Origin: Hyphomicrobiales bacterium
Lineage (GTDB): Bacteria > Pseudomonadota > Alphaproteobacteria > SPJN01
DNA length: 64,000 bases
NCBI GenBank assembly: GCA_006844605.1
Contig: SPJN01000016.1
Location: forward strand, 1-64,000
Direction: 5' to 3'
In this document: one piece after another, positions 1-9,434 of the stretch
Position numbering within the stretch: position 1 is the first letter of the stretch
Layout: the number at the start of each line of letters is the position of its first letter
Translations under genes and position numbers: made by a program
Notes under the pieces: generated by a model
The model's database searches: none
Told to the model about the DNA's origin: nothing
Seen by the model: the letters and a program-made list of their open reading frames with translations, nothing else

Positions 1-1009
1 AATGACCGTGATGGGCATTTCGGAGGTCGCGCCCAAAATCCCCAAATTGCTGGCACGTATTCGTGAAACCGCTGACGCGGCCATCGCGTTTGACCCTGAC
101 ATTGTGTTGACGGTCGATGCCCCGGACTTTTCATTTCGGGTCCAGAAAAAATTGCAGAAGGCAGGCGGCCGCGCCAAGCGGGTGCATATGGTTGCCCCCA
201 CTGTATGGGCGTGGCGACCGGGACGGGCACGCAAGATCGCCCGGTTCCTTGATCATCTATTGGTTATCCTGCCGTTTGAACCGCCCTATTTTGAAGCCGA
301 AGGGCTGGCCACGAGCTTTGTCGGGCATCCAATTGCGGATCGTGTTGCCGATTGGACGGAAGATGCGGCCACAGCCTTTCGCGCCCGTCATGATATTGGC
401 ACGGCGCAGCAGGTACTGGCCCTGTTGCCCGGATCACGTGGGGGGGAGGTGACGCGCCTGCTGCCCCTGTTCGGGCAGGTGCAGGCGCAGTTACAGGCCC
501 GCTATCCTGATCTTATAACGGCCATTCCGGTGGTGGAGGGGGTTGCCGATTTGGTGGCCGCGCAAACTGCTGATTGGCAGACACCGCCACGGCTTTATCA
601 TGACAAGCAGGACAAGGACGGTCTGTTCGCAGCCGCCAATGCTGCGCTTGTAACATCAGGCACCGCCTCGCTAGAGCTAACAGCCGCCCGGGTGCCCATG
701 GCAGTTGCCTATAAGGCGTCCCCCCTTACGGCGTTTATTTTACGCCGCATGGTGAAGGTGACGTATGGATCGCTGACCAACATAATGCTGGACCGCATGG
801 CGATCCCGGAATTTCTGCAAGCCGACGCAACGGTTGAAGCATTAATGGGTGCGTTGACGCCCCTGCTTGATCCGGATAGCCCGCAGCGGCAAGCGCAATT
901 GGCTGATCTTGATAAGGCGATTGATCTGCTGGGCCTTTACGGGCCATCGCCCGCCCAGAACGCGGCGCGCGTGTTATTATCATTGGATGGGGAGGCTGAA
1001 CAGCCATGA
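1..1009 (+). CDS. lpxB: Lipid-A-disaccharide synthase, 5'-truncated by the window edge
   Basis: LpxB (glycosyltransferase family 19) joins UDP-2,3-diacylglucosamine and lipid X to form the lipid A disaccharide at the inner membrane. The reading frame is open through base 2 and the visible protein begins at a point matching roughly residue 70 of complete LpxB, so the start lies outside the window and the ATG at 2 is internal. Family motifs seen are VDAPDFSF near residue 39, PTVWAWRPGRARKIA near 66, LLPGSRGGEV near 141 and TSGTASLELT near 216. The stop codon overlaps the next ATG (ATGA), which suggests translational coupling to the glyoxalase gene. Identification is firm; only the N-terminus is unseen. 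Confidence 0.95.
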   Translation, partial: MTVMGISEVAPKIPKLLARIRETADAAIAFDPDIVLTVDAPDFSFRVQKKLQKAGGRAKRVHMVAPTVWAWRPGRARKIARFLDHLLVILPFEPPYFEAEGLATSFVGHPIADRVADWTEDAATAFRARHDIGTAQQVLALLPGSRGGEVTRLLPLFGQVQAQLQARYPDLITAIPVVEGVADLVAAQTADWQTPPRLYHDKQDKDGLFAAANAALVTSGTASLELTAARVPMAVAYKASPLTAFILRRMVKVTYGSLTNIMLDRMAIPEFLQADATVEALMGALTPLLDPDSPQRQAQLADLDKAIDLLGLYGPSPAQNAARVLLSLDGEAEQP

Positions 1010-1401
1010 CGGATTTTCGCTATTTGCACACCATGATCCGGGTGTTTGATCTGGACAAATCAATTGCCTTTTATACCGGCCCGCTTGGCATGAAATTGTT
1101 AAGCAAGAATGACTTTGAAGGGGGCCGTTTTTCATTGGCGTTTTTGGGGTATGAGGCTGACCCCAATACACCGATGATTGAACTGACCCATAATTGGGAT
1201 CAGGCAGAACCATACCAGATAGGCTCAGGCTATGGTCATGTGGCGCTGGGGGTCAGTGACCTTGATGCGGCCTGTGACGCGCTGGAAGCTGCGGGTGTTG
1301 ATATTCCCCGCCGGCCCGGCCCAATGCAACACGGCTCAACTCGTATTGCCTTTATCGAAGACCCGGATGGATACAAAATTGAATTGATTGAACGGGCGTG
1401 A
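1006..1401 (+). CDS. gloA: Glyoxalase I (lactoylglutathione lyase), VOC superfamily
   Basis: This 131-residue protein should isomerise the methylglyoxal-glutathione hemithioacetal to S-lactoylglutathione in the cytosol. Two VOC repeats are visible, and the four expected metal ligands fall at H8 (YLHTM), E59 (MIELTHNW), H78 (YGHVALGV) and E126 (YKIELIE). The length fits the short bacterial Ni/Co-type enzyme. The ATG overlaps the lpxB stop by 4 bp, so this is probably the second gene of a transcript that ends in the intergenic region before the convergent gltA gene. All key residues are present and I see nothing unusual. Confidence 0.95.
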   Translation: MTDFRYLHTMIRVFDLDKSIAFYTGPLGMKLLSKNDFEGGRFSLAFLGYEADPNTPMIELTHNWDQAEPYQIGSGYGHVALGVSDLDAACDALEAAGVDIPRRPGPMQHGSTRIAFIEDPDGYKIELIERA

Positions 1402-1413
1402 TGGTTAGCCTAT

Positions 1414-1476
1414 TTCACTTGAAATGCGGTTTCGATTCATCTCCACTTCGTAGCCGGACTACTTATTTCAAGTGAA
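1414..1476. repeat. 12-bp perfect inverted repeat with 39-bp spacer, gloA-gltA intergenic
   Basis: TTCACTTGAAAT at 1414-1425 is exactly reverse-complementary to ATTTCAAGTGAA at 1465-1476. The left arm also lies inside a small palindrome, ATTTCA-CT-TGAAAT (1412-1425). It sits directly after the gloA stop and just before the gltA terminator hairpin. It could fold as a large hairpin in the gloA 3' UTR or be a protein-binding site or a relic of a repeat element. No further copy was noticed in the window. Confidence 0.5.
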
Positions 1477-1485
1477 CAATAAAAA

Positions 1486-1511
1486 AACCCGCCTTCCGAA
1501 GAGGGCGGGTT
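1486..1511 (-). terminator. Rho-independent terminator of gltA
   Basis: AACCCGCC (1486-1493) pairs with GGCGGGTT (1504-1511) around a 10-nt loop. Read on the minus strand, the stem is followed by an uninterrupted T-run (the A-tract at 1481-1487), which is the canonical arrangement for terminating gltA. The plus-strand side (TCTTTGTTCT) is less T-rich but may also stop the gloA transcript. Confidence 0.85.
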
Positions 1512-1555
1512 CTTTGTTCTCAAGCTCTGGATTGACCAGAAAACCTAGCGGTCTA

Positions 1556-2848
1556 CTAACGCTGGTCGATCGGCACGTAGTCGCGCATTTCGGGGCCAGT
1601 ATAAAGCTGACGCGGGCGACCGATACGCTGGCTGGGGTCCTCGATCATTTCGTTCCACTGGGCAATCCAGCCGACCGTACGGGCCAAGGCAAAGATCACG
1701 GTGAACATTGTCGTCGGGAAACCAAGCGCCTTCAGGATAATGCCTGAATAGAAGTCCACATTGGGGTAGAGCTTCTTCTCGATGAAATATTCGTCCTTCA
1801 GGGCGATTTCTTCAAGCTGCTGGGCAACCTGCAGGATCGGATCATCGGTGATGCCCAGTTCGGCCAACACTTCATGAGCGGTCTTCTGCATCACTGTCGC
1901 GCGCGGGTCATAATTTTTGTAAACCCGGTGACCAAAGCCCATCAGACGGAACGGATCGTTCTTGTCCTTCGCCTTGGCAACATATTCGGCAGTACGATCA
2001 GGGGTGCCGATTTCGTTCAGCATGTTCAGGGCTGCTTCATTGGCACCGCCATGGGCAGGACCCCACAGGCAGGCAATACCCGCAGCAATACAGGCGAACG
2101 GGTTGGCACCTGATGAACCGGCCAAACGGACGGTGGATGTTGATGCGTTCTGTTCATGGTCAGCATGAAGGATGAAGATACGGTCCATCGCGCGTGACAG
2201 CACGGGGTTATCTTCCCAAGGTTCGCAAGGAACCGAGAAACACATGCGCAGGAAGTCCTGGCTGCGTGTCATTTGATTGCTGGGATAAACGAAAGGCTGG
2301 CCAATGGAATATTTATAGGCCATTGCCGCGATCGTCGGGATCTTTGCAATGATACGGTGGCTGGCAACAACGCGCTGATGCGGGTCATCAATGTCAGTTG
2401 AATCATGATAAAATGCTGACAGGGCACCGACGACACCAACCATGATAGCCATGGGGTGGGCGTCACGACGGAAGCCAGAGAAGAACTTGGACAGCTGCTC
2501 ATGCACCATTGTGTGGTTGGTGATGGTGCTTGAAAATTCTTCCAGCTCTTCCTTATTGGGCAAACGGCCCTTTAGCAGCAGGTAGCTGACTTCGGTGAAG
2601 TCGCTTTGTTCGGCCAGTTGGCCAATGGGATAGCCGCCATGCAGCAGGACGCCCTTTTCACCATCAATATAGGTGATTTTTGATTCACAGCTGGCTGTTG
2701 ATGTGAAGCCGGGGTCATAGGTGAACTGGCCCGTATCGGCGTAGAACTTGCGAATGTCTACGACTGAAGGGCCTGTTGAACCCCCAATGATCGGGTAGCT
2801 GACTGCCTTGTCGGCCGTCTTAATGTCGGCGGTCGAGTTATCTGACAT
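1556..2848 (-). CDS. gltA: Citrate synthase (type II, hexameric bacterial form)
   Basis: GltA condenses oxaloacetate and acetyl-CoA to citrate, the entry step of the TCA cycle. The 430-residue length fits bacterial type II enzymes with the N-terminal beta domain ([19 protein letters not shown]). The catalytic triad regions are present: [23 protein letters not shown] and PNVDFYSGI. The start at 2848 is preceded on the minus strand by AAGGAAGA, a good ribosome-binding site. The gene lies downstream of gltX but is separated by 315 nt containing a promoter candidate, so it is probably its own transcription unit, ended by the hairpin at 1486-1511. Confidence 0.97.
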   Translation of the reverse strand: MSDNSTADIKTADKAVSYPIIGGSTGPSVVDIRKFYADTGQFTYDPGFTSTASCESKITYIDGEKGVLLHGGYPIGQLAEQSDFTEVSYLLLKGRLPNKEELEEFSSTITNHTMVHEQLSKFFSGFRRDAHPMAIMVGVVGALSAFYHDSTDIDDPHQRVVASHRIIAKIPTIAAMAYKYSIGQPFVYPSNQMTRSQDFLRMCFSVPCEPWEDNPVLSRAMDRIFILHADHEQNASTSTVRLAGSSGANPFACIAAGIACLWGPAHGGANEAALNMLNEIGTPDRTAEYVAKAKDKNDPFRLMGFGHRVYKNYDPRATVMQKTAHEVLAELGITDDPILQVAQQLEEIALKDEYFIEKKLYPNVDFYSGIILKALGFPTTMFTVIFALARTVGWIAQWNEMIEDPSQRIGRPRQLYTGPEMRDYVPIDQR

Positions 2849-3163
2849 GGGTTGCTATCTTCCTTTATAGTTATTGCCATAATCGGTCGGTTCCCGCAGC
2901 GAGGCACAATCCCCCACAGGGCCCGACTGATCTCCGGCGTGGGCGTGAAGGCCGTCAACCGGAAGGTCATGGGTCGTCATCTGTTACCGAATTACATATT
3001 CGGGGTTTCTTTCAGATGGTGACCAGGTTCATAGGGCAGATCAGATGCACCGGGATGGTGACGCCTGCAGCCCCAGATACGCAGGTAGTTGTTGCCCCAT
3101 TAATAGCAAATTACGCGGGGTCAGTCACGCTGTTGACGGATTATCAGTGCCCAAAAAATCGGG
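2849..3163 (-). other. gltX-gltA intergenic region (gltA leader)
   Basis: This 315-nt stretch has no credible gene; the ORFs crossing it are shadows. It holds the gltA ribosome-binding site and, near its upstream end, a promoter-like pair (see 3140-3167). If that promoter is real the gltA 5' UTR is about 285 nt. Within it CCGAAT (2987-2992) pairs with ATTCGG (2998-3003) across a 5-nt loop. I do not recognise a known riboswitch class here. Confidence 0.4.
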
Positions 3164-3167
3164 TCAA
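3140..3167 (-). promoter_or_regulatory. Candidate sigma-70 promoter for gltA
   Basis: On the minus strand TTGACC (3162-3167) is followed after 16 nt by GATAAT (3140-3145), a good match to the -35/-10 consensus. The -35 box touches the last bases of gltX. It would start transcription near 3133. This is a motif match only. Confidence 0.45.
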
Positions 3168-4564
3168 ACCGCCGCGCTATCCTTGATGCGGGCAAGTGAT
3201 TCTTGGCGACCCAAAACCACTAAAATGTCAAAGATTCCAGGGCTTTGCGTCGTTCCCGTCAGGGCGGCACGCAGTGGTTGTGCCACCTTGCCCAATTTAA
3301 GGTCTTCTGCTTCGGCAAAGGCGCGAACGGCCTCATCAACTGATTCCAATGTCCATGCAGAATCCCCTTCAAGGGCATCATGCAACCGGCCCAGCATGGC
3401 GCGGGCGTCGTCGGTCAGCAGCTTGGTCGCCTTTTCATCATAGCCAAGCGGACGGGTGGCCAGCAGAAAGCGGCAGCCATCAGCCAGCGCCAGCAATGTT
3501 TTGGCGCGGGGCTTCAACTCAGGCATCAGGATGCGAATTTGCGCGGCAACCTCGTCAGAAACAGTGGCGTCCTGTTTCAACAGGGCCACCGTGTCGGCGG
3601 TCAGCCTGTCGTCATCAGCCTCACGAATATAGTTGCCGTTCAGATTTTCCAACTTGGCAAAGTCAAACCGCGCGGCAGATTTGCCAATGTCTTTCAGGTC
3701 GAACCAGTCGATGGCCTGTTGGGTTGAGAAAATTTCATCATCACCATGGCTCCACCCCAGACGGACCAGATAGTTCCGCATGGCTTCGGGCATATAGCCC
3801 ATATCGCGATAGGCTTCGACGCCCAACGCGCCGTGGCGTTTGGAAAACTTAGCGCCGTCCGGCCCGTGGATCAGGGGGACATGGGCAAACACAGGCACGT
3901 CCCAGCCCAGTGCCTTATAGATATTGATTTGGCGCGCCGCATTGGTCAGATGGTCGTCGCCACGGATCACATGGGTGATGCCCATATCATAATCGTCAAC
4001 AACGACAGCCAGCATATAGGTTGGCGTGCCGTCAGAACGCAGCAGGATCAAATCATCCAATTCCTTATTGGCGATTGTGACATCCCCTTGCACCTGATCC
4101 TTGATCACTGTTTCCCCGTCAAGCGGTGCCTTGAAGCGCACAACAAACGGCACACCGTCAGGCGCGTCAGCATCATCACGATCACGCCATGTACCGTCAT
4201 ACCGCATGGGGCGTTTTTCGGCGCGGGCCTTTTCGCGCATCGCTTCCAGTTCTTCTTGGCTGCAATAGCAGCGATAGGCATTGCCGCTTTCCAGCAATTG
4301 ATTGACCACAGCGACGTGACGATCAGCCTGTGCAGATTGCGAGACAATGTCCCCGTCAATGTCGAGACCCAACCAATCAAGCCCCTCCATAATCTTGTCG
4401 ATGGCGTCCTGGGTGCTGCGTGCCTTGTCCGTATCTTCAATACGTAGGCGGAACTGGCCACCATGATGACGGGCATACAGCCAGCAAAAAAGCGCGGTTC
4501 GGGCGCCGCCAATATGAAGATAGCCTGTTGGAGAAGGGGCAAATCGGGTTATGACTTGGCTCAT
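3164..4564 (-). CDS. gltX: Glutamate--tRNA ligase
   Basis: GltX charges tRNA with glutamate (class I aminoacyl-tRNA synthetase). The class I HIGH motif appears as HIGG in [19 protein letters not shown] near residue 17, and the KMSKS loop as [11 protein letters not shown] near residue 240. The 466-residue length is standard. It is divergent from comEC with only 46 bp between the starts, so both promoters must be packed there or overlap the coding ends. Many alphaproteobacteria carry two GluRS paralogs, one of which may be tRNA-Gln-oriented; this cannot be decided from the window. Confidence 0.96.
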   Translation of the reverse strand: MSQVITRFAPSPTGYLHIGGARTALFCWLYARHHGGQFRLRIEDTDKARSTQDAIDKIMEGLDWLGLDIDGDIVSQSAQADRHVAVVNQLLESGNAYRCYCSQEELEAMREKARAEKRPMRYDGTWRDRDDADAPDGVPFVVRFKAPLDGETVIKDQVQGDVTIANKELDDLILLRSDGTPTYMLAVVVDDYDMGITHVIRGDDHLTNAARQINIYKALGWDVPVFAHVPLIHGPDGAKFSKRHGALGVEAYRDMGYMPEAMRNYLVRLGWSHGDDEIFSTQQAIDWFDLKDIGKSAARFDFAKLENLNGNYIREADDDRLTADTVALLKQDATVSDEVAAQIRILMPELKPRAKTLLALADGCRFLLATRPLGYDEKATKLLTDDARAMLGRLHDALEGDSAWTLESVDEAVRAFAEAEDLKLGKVAQPLRAALTGTTQSPGIFDILVVLGRQESLARIKDSAAV

Positions 4565-4610
4565 GTGCGCACAACTTTATCTAACAAGGGGTAATGAGGG
4601 GGTGTCATGA

Positions 4611-6851
4611 ATGACTGAATTGCCCCTTCATAACACAGGCCGGGGGCTGATGGAAAACAAGTCATCAGGTCGCGGTGCTGCCTTTATGGCGGCACAAGGG
4701 GGCCGATTGATCCTGTGGCTGCCCGTTGCTATGGCCTGCGGCATTGGCCTGTGGTTCAGTTTGGCCGCAACGCCGGGCGCGCTGACCTATGGCATAACCG
4801 CAGCGGCGGTACTGATTTGTGGGCTGGCTGTGCGGTTTGTCCCGTCATTGTCTGTCACAGCAGCCGTGCTGGCCGCCATGCTGGCCGGGTTTTTGTGGGT
4901 GGGCGCGCGGGCTGAGATGCAGGATGGCCCACGCGTGATGCGCGAAACGCCGCCTTTGGCCATTAAGGGCACAGTTGTGGATGTCAGCTTGCGCGATCAT
5001 GGTGCCCGGCGCGTGATCCTGACGGATATGAGTGCCGGGGATTTATGGGGCCGGGCAGCCACGGCGATGCCTGATGGCTTGCCTGATAAGGCGCGGGTAA
5101 CGATTCGTTATGGCGGCGTGGGCCTTGTGCCCGGCATGGTGATCAACACCAAACTGATTTTGCGCCCGCCGCCGGGGCCGGTGATACCGGGCGGATTTGA
5201 TTTTGCCCGCACCGCTTGGTTCGACGGGATCGGGGGTGTTGGCTTTGCCCTTGGCCGGCCTGAGATTGTTGGCGTTGTGCCAGCCGGGCTGAATGGCGTG
5301 ATGGTGCAGGCGCGGCTTGCCATCGCAGATCACATCAATGCGCGGTTAAGCGGCGATCAGGCCGCCCTTGCCATTGCCTTGTTGACCGGGTTTCGTGGCC
5401 CGGTGGATGAGGCTGTCTTGGATGATTTGCGCATTGCCGGGTTGGCGCATTTATTGGCGATATCCGGTTTGCATATCGGGTTGGTGGCTGGCGGCGTGTT
5501 TGTGATGCTGCGGCTGCTGTTGGTGGCTGCGTGGCTGCTGATCGGCACAAGACTACGCCAGCGTGACTGGCCCGCCAAACAAATCGCAGCGGGTGGTGCA
5601 TTGTTGGCCGCAGCCATCTATCTTGGCCTGTCGGGCATGAACGTCCCTGCGGAGCGGGCCTTTATCATGACAGGGCTGGCCTTGGTCGCCGTTATGATGA
5701 ACCGCATTGCGTTGAGTATGCGCCTTGTGGCGTGGGCGGCGCTGGCCATCATGATCATGCGCCCCGACAGTGTGATGAGCGCGGGCTTTCAGATGAGCTT
5801 CGCTGCCGTGACCGCATTGATTGCATTTTATGAAGCCATTCGGACACGCACTGCATTGTTGTTTGGCGACACTTGGGGGACCAAGTTGCGTGGCTATGTG
5901 ATAGGACTGTTGTTGACAAGTGTCATCGCAGGGCTTGCCACCGGGCCTGTCGCGGCCTTTCATTTCGGGCGCGTTGCGGTGTTTGGCCTGTTGGGTAATC
6001 TGGCGGCCATGCCGATCATGGGGTTTGTGATCATGCCAGCCGGGATTATCGCGCTTGTGCTGATGCCGTTCGGGCTTGCAGGGATTTGGCTTGAGTTAAT
6101 GGGCGCGGGTATCGCGTGGGTCACGCTGGCGGCGGGGTTTGTGGCGGACCTGCCATTAAGCGAACGGTTGATTGCAACCGGCCCGACCTATGTGCTGGCC
6201 CTGTTGTTTGCGGGGCTGGTGTGCCTGTGCCTGATTAAGGGGGCTGGCCGCCTTGTCGGTATAGTGCCTGCGCTATTGGGGGTGCTGCTGTGGACCACCG
6301 GGACACCGCCGCAAATTTTGATTGCCGAACAGGCTGCGTTGGTGTTGGTGGATCAGCAGGATGCAGCGCCGCAAATAACCCAAACGCGGAAACATGATTA
6401 CACACAGTCCCATTGGTTGCGGGCCTTGGGATATGATGCGGGATCCAGCCAGCGGGCGTCATGCGACCGGATCGGGTGCCGCTTTGCATTACCGCATGGC
6501 GGCCATCTTGCGCAATTGTTTCAGCGCGAAGGGTTGGTTGAAGCCTGTCAGAATGCGGCCATCCTTGTGGCGCCGTTTCGGGTTTATGGCAAAACCTGTC
6601 CCGGCCCGTTGATTATTGATACCGGTGTGCTGGCAGGTCAGGACAGTATCAGCATCACCATTGTCGGCGGGAACATGACGCAGCACGCAGCAGCGCAGCA
6701 TGCGCCGCGCTATGAGCTGACACATAGTGAAACAACACGCCATGCCCGGCACTGGGGTATCAGCAGCAACCCATCCTATTTGCAGGACAGGTTGAAAGCC
6801 GTTGCCGTTTGGAACGGGCAGGCGCGCCTGCGGGCTGCGCAAACGCGCTAG
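4611..6851 (+). CDS. comEC: ComEC/Rec2 family membrane protein
   Basis: ComEC forms the inner-membrane channel for single-stranded DNA uptake in natural competence. The 746-residue protein starts with two membrane segments, has a DUF4131-like soluble part (about 110-220), then the multi-spanning Competence core with LAISGLHIGLVAGG near residue 283 and GMNVPAERAFIMTGLALVA near 345. The C-terminal 170 residues follow the last hydrophobic segments, but the HxHxDH metal motif of the usual metallo-beta-lactamase domain is absent. The ATG at 4611 has GAGGGGG 8 nt upstream. It lies between gltX and lexA, an order I know from other alphaproteobacteria. No other competence gene is in the window, so uptake function is an inference. 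Confidence 0.88.
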   Translation: MTELPLHNTGRGLMENKSSGRGAAFMAAQGGRLILWLPVAMACGIGLWFSLAATPGALTYGITAAAVLICGLAVRFVPSLSVTAAVLAAMLAGFLWVGARAEMQDGPRVMRETPPLAIKGTVVDVSLRDHGARRVILTDMSAGDLWGRAATAMPDGLPDKARVTIRYGGVGLVPGMVINTKLILRPPPGPVIPGGFDFARTAWFDGIGGVGFALGRPEIVGVVPAGLNGVMVQARLAIADHINARLSGDQAALAIALLTGFRGPVDEAVLDDLRIAGLAHLLAISGLHIGLVAGGVFVMLRLLLVAAWLLIGTRLRQRDWPAKQIAAGGALLAAAIYLGLSGMNVPAERAFIMTGLALVAVMMNRIALSMRLVAWAALAIMIMRPDSVMSAGFQMSFAAVTALIAFYEAIRTRTALLFGDTWGTKLRGYVIGLLLTSVIAGLATGPVAAFHFGRVAVFGLLGNLAAMPIMGFVIMPAGIIALVLMPFGLAGIWLELMGAGIAWVTLAAGFVADLPLSERLIATGPTYVLALLFAGLVCLCLIKGAGRLVGIVPALLGVLLWTTGTPPQILIAEQAALVLVDQQDAAPQITQTRKHDYTQSHWLRALGYDAGSSQRASCDRIGCRFALPHGGHLAQLFQREGLVEACQNAAILVAPFRVYGKTCPGPLIIDTGVLAGQDSISITIVGGNMTQHAAAQHAPRYELTHSETTRHARHWGISSNPSYLQDRLKAVAVWNGQARLRAAQTR

Positions 6852-6873
6852 CACAAATTGCTCGCCAAAAACT

Positions 6874-6905
6874 TAGCCTAGTAAAATCGTAGCCTAGTAA
6901 AAGCG
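6874..6905. repeat. 16-bp tandem duplication spanning the lexA stop codon
   Basis: TAGCCTAGTAAAATCG (6874-6889) and TAGCCTAGTAAAAGCG (6890-6905) are adjacent and differ at one base. The second copy contains the last codons and stop of lexA on the minus strand, so the first is a duplicate of the gene's 3' tip placed just downstream. It does not change the protein. Confidence 0.7.
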
Positions 6906-7598
6906 TAAAAGCCCAACCAGCTTGCCCTGTACCTTCACCCGGTCCGGGCCGAAGATCCGCGTTTCATAGGCGGGGTTGGCAGCTTCCAATGCAACGCTTT
7001 CCCCCTTGCGGCGCAGGCGTTTCAGGGTGGCTTCATTATCATCGACAAGGGCGACCACAATCTCGCCATTACCGGCGGTGTCACATTGCTGGATCAGCAC
7101 TGTGTCGCCATCAAGGATGCCTGCCTCAATCATGGAATCACCCTCAACATTCAGGGCGTAATGGTCCCCTGATTTGAGGAGCGAGGGCGGCACATCCACC
7201 ATTGTGGAATTGTCCTGCAATGCCTCAATCGGGGTACCCGCTGCGATCTTGCCCACAAGGGGGATCGACACAGTATCGGCCGCAGCAGCGGCACTGCGCG
7301 CAGCATCAAGGCTTTCAATATTTGAGCCGCCAGCATTTGAGCCACTGGCGGGCGACGCAACGCGGCCTGATTGGCCTGACGCTGTTTCAGGCAGTTTCAA
7401 CACTTCCAATGCGCGGGCGCGATGGGGCAGGCGGCGGATAAAGCCGCGTTCTTCCAATGCCGTGATAAGACGGTGAATGCCTGACTTTGATTTCAGGTCC
7501 AACGCGTCCTTCATTTCTTCGAACGAGGGGGAGACACCCGATTCACGGATACGTTCGTGAATGAACAACAGCAATTCATGTTGTTTGCGCGTCAGCAT
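6894..7598 (-). CDS. lexA: LexA repressor (SOS regulator, S24 peptidase)
   Basis: LexA represses SOS genes and self-cleaves on RecA filaments. Residues 1-70 form the winged helix-turn-helix DNA-binding domain ([17 protein letters not shown]...). A low-complexity Ser/Gly/Ala linker covers about 72-108. The self-cleavage bond is A120-G121 in KIAAGTP, with catalytic S155 (EGDSMIEAG) and K193 (EATLKRL). The 234-residue length fits alphaproteobacterial LexA, longer than in E. coli because of the linker. It is the last gene downstream of moeA, but 123 bp with an operator-like site lie between them, so it can be transcribed separately and is probably autoregulated. Confidence 0.96.
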   Translation of the reverse strand: MLTRKQHELLLFIHERIRESGVSPSFEEMKDALDLKSKSGIHRLITALEERGFIRRLPHRARALEVLKLPETASGQSGRVASPASGSNAGGSNIESLDAARSAAAAADTVSIPLVGKIAAGTPIEALQDNSTMVDVPPSLLKSGDHYALNVEGDSMIEAGILDGDTVLIQQCDTAGNGEIVVALVDDNEATLKRLRRKGESVALEAANPAYETRIFGPDRVKVQGKLVGLLRFY

Positions 7599-7661
7599 GG
7601 GACACCTCTTTTTTTACAGAACAACCAAAAGTCGTCTTATTGGGTTTACCCCCAAATAAGG

Positions 7662-7688
7662 GAACAAACCATAAACTTACGTTTGTTC
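7662..7688 (-). promoter_or_regulatory. Probable LexA operator upstream of lexA
   Basis: The minus strand reads GTTTATGGTTTGTTC across 7662-7676, one mismatch from the alphaproteobacterial SOS box GTTC-N7-GTTC. The same site is half of a perfect 8-bp inverted repeat, GAACAAAC (7662-7669) and GTTTGTTC (7681-7688) with 11 bp between. It lies 64 bp upstream of the lexA ATG, the expected place for autorepression. Confidence 0.6.
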
Positions 7689-7721
7689 TACTTTTATTCG
7701 CATTGGTCGTCAAGGGCCAAT

Positions 7722-8924
7722 TTATGCGCGCAGCAACAGCACCGGCACGTGGTCGCCAATTTCGGCAGCATCAGCCTGTGGCGGGCGAATGATCAGCCCG
7801 TCAGCGCGGGCAATGGCAGACAGTTGCGCACTGTCCTGCACCGCAAGGGGCGTGACCTGATCCCCCGCAATCGTTGCGCGGATATAGTCCTGGCGCGGCC
7901 CATTGGGCCGTAAAGCGGTGGTGAGGGTGAGGGCGCGCGCGTCATCATGACATTCAGACTGGCCGCAAAACCCTGCCAGCAATGGTTTCAGGAACAATCG
8001 CGCGGTCACCAGTGCCGATACAGGATTGCCCGGCAGGCCCAGTACAATCTGTTGACCACGTGTGCCGAACATCAATGGTTTGCCCGGCTTCATCGCCACT
8101 TTCCAAAAGTCGATTTCAACCCCGGCATCTTTTAGTGCCTGTTGCACATAATCATGATCACCGACGGAGGCCCCGCCGATGGTGACAAGGATGTCGAGGT
8201 CATGGGCACGTTCAACCGCCTTGGTAATAGTGGTCAGGTCGTCGGGCTGAATGCCAAGATCAATCGCGGTTCCGTCCCAGTCTTCGATCAGGGCAGCAAG
8301 GCCGATCGCATTGCTGGCAATGATTTGATCGGGGCCGGGGGCGCTGCCGGGCAAGACAAGTTCATCCCCGGTGGCAAGCAGGCCAACGCGCGGGCGGCGC
8401 ATGACCGGCACCTCTGCATGGTTCATGGCAGCGAGCAAGGCAAGCTCAAACCCTGTAAGGCGCGTACCGGGGGCAAGGGGGGTGTCCCCGGCGCTAAAGT
8501 CCTGTCCCTTGGGGCGAATATGCTGCCCGGCTTTGACTGCCTGATTGATGGTGACCCGATCACCATCACGATCTGCATTTTCCTGAATGACCACAGCGTC
8601 GGCACCTGCGGGCATTGTGGCCCCGGTAAAGATGCGTACAGCCTGCCCGCTTTTTAGGGTGCCGTCATACCCCTTGCCCGCGGCGCTTTCCCCAACAAGG
8701 GGCAGGGTGACGGGCGCGGTGGCGCAATCAGCAGCGCAAACGGCATAGCCATCCATCGCCGACATGGCAGCGGGGGGCTGGGTGCGTTTTGCGGCAAGCG
8801 GTTTGGCCAGCACCCGCCCGTTTGCATCCTTCAAGGGCACAGAGCAAGTTTGCGGCGCATGACTGCTTTGTGGCGCAGGCAGCGCGGCAAGAATTTTTGC
8901 GCGGGCCTCGTCAACCGTCAGCAT
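7722..8924 (-). CDS. moeA: Molybdopterin molybdenumtransferase
   Basis: MoeA inserts molybdate into adenylylated molybdopterin to finish molybdenum cofactor. The 400-residue protein shows the N-terminal MoeA segment (AMDGYAV, GESAAGKGYDG), the GATMPAGADAVVIQE motif near 102-116 and the MoCF-binding core with TIGGASVGDHDYV and the loop PGKPLMFG, followed by GLPGNPVSALV. Domain IV (about 330-400) closes the protein. Its start overlaps the moaC stop by one base, placing it in the ppiD-trp-moaC transcript. The molybdoenzymes served are not in the window. Confidence 0.95.
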   Translation of the reverse strand: MLTVDEARAKILAALPAPQSSHAPQTCSVPLKDANGRVLAKPLAAKRTQPPAAMSAMDGYAVCAADCATAPVTLPLVGESAAGKGYDGTLKSGQAVRIFTGATMPAGADAVVIQENADRDGDRVTINQAVKAGQHIRPKGQDFSAGDTPLAPGTRLTGFELALLAAMNHAEVPVMRRPRVGLLATGDELVLPGSAPGPDQIIASNAIGLAALIEDWDGTAIDLGIQPDDLTTITKAVERAHDLDILVTIGGASVGDHDYVQQALKDAGVEIDFWKVAMKPGKPLMFGTRGQQIVLGLPGNPVSALVTARLFLKPLLAGFCGQSECHDDARALTLTTALRPNGPRQDYIRATIAGDQVTPLAVQDSAQLSAIARADGLIIRPPQADAAEIGDHVPVLLLRA

Positions 8925-9430
8925 CAGTCAGTCCCGGCAGGATTTGGCATGTCGGGGGCGAATGTATAAAGGCCGGATTTGCCGCCGTCCTTATGGGTCA
9001 GGCGAATATCGGTAATCTGCATGGCGCGATCAACAGCCTTCAACATGTCATAGATGGTCAGGGCGGCGACGGACACGGCGGTCATCGCCTCCATCTCAAC
9101 CCCGGTTTGGGCTGTGGTTTTGACGGTGGCGCTGATGCTGACGCCGCTGTCATCGGTGTCAAATGTCAGGGCGACCTTGGACAGGGGCAGTTGATGACAC
9201 AGCGGGATCAGGTCAGCGGTTTTCTTTGCCGCCATAATGCCCGCCAATCGCGCGGTTGCGATGACGTCGCCCTTTTTGGCGGTTTGGTCTTTTAGCTGGG
9301 ACAGGGCATCCGCGCTCATCCCAACGCGGCCTTGCGCGGTGGCGGTGCGGGCGGTCACATCCTTGGATGACACATCGACCATATGGGCGTTGCCTTGATC
9401 ATCCAAATGGGTGAGCTTTTTATCAGACAT
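8924..9430 (-). CDS. moaC: Cyclic pyranopterin monophosphate synthase
   Basis: MoaC converts the MoaA product 3',8-cyclo-GTP into cyclic pyranopterin monophosphate in molybdenum cofactor synthesis. The 168-residue length and motifs [13 protein letters not shown] (near 95), [26 protein letters not shown] (near 124) and KDGGKSG near the end are those of the family. It lies 4 bp after trpC and overlaps moeA, so it is translated from the tryptophan operon mRNA. moaA is not in this window. Confidence 0.96.
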   Translation of the reverse strand: MSDKKLTHLDDQGNAHMVDVSSKDVTARTATAQGRVGMSADALSQLKDQTAKKGDVIATARLAGIMAAKKTADLIPLCHQLPLSKVALTFDTDDSGVSISATVKTTAQTGVEMEAMTAVSVAALTIYDMLKAVDRAMQITDIRLTHKDGGKSGLYTFAPDMPNPAGTD

Positions 9431-9434
9431 GACT

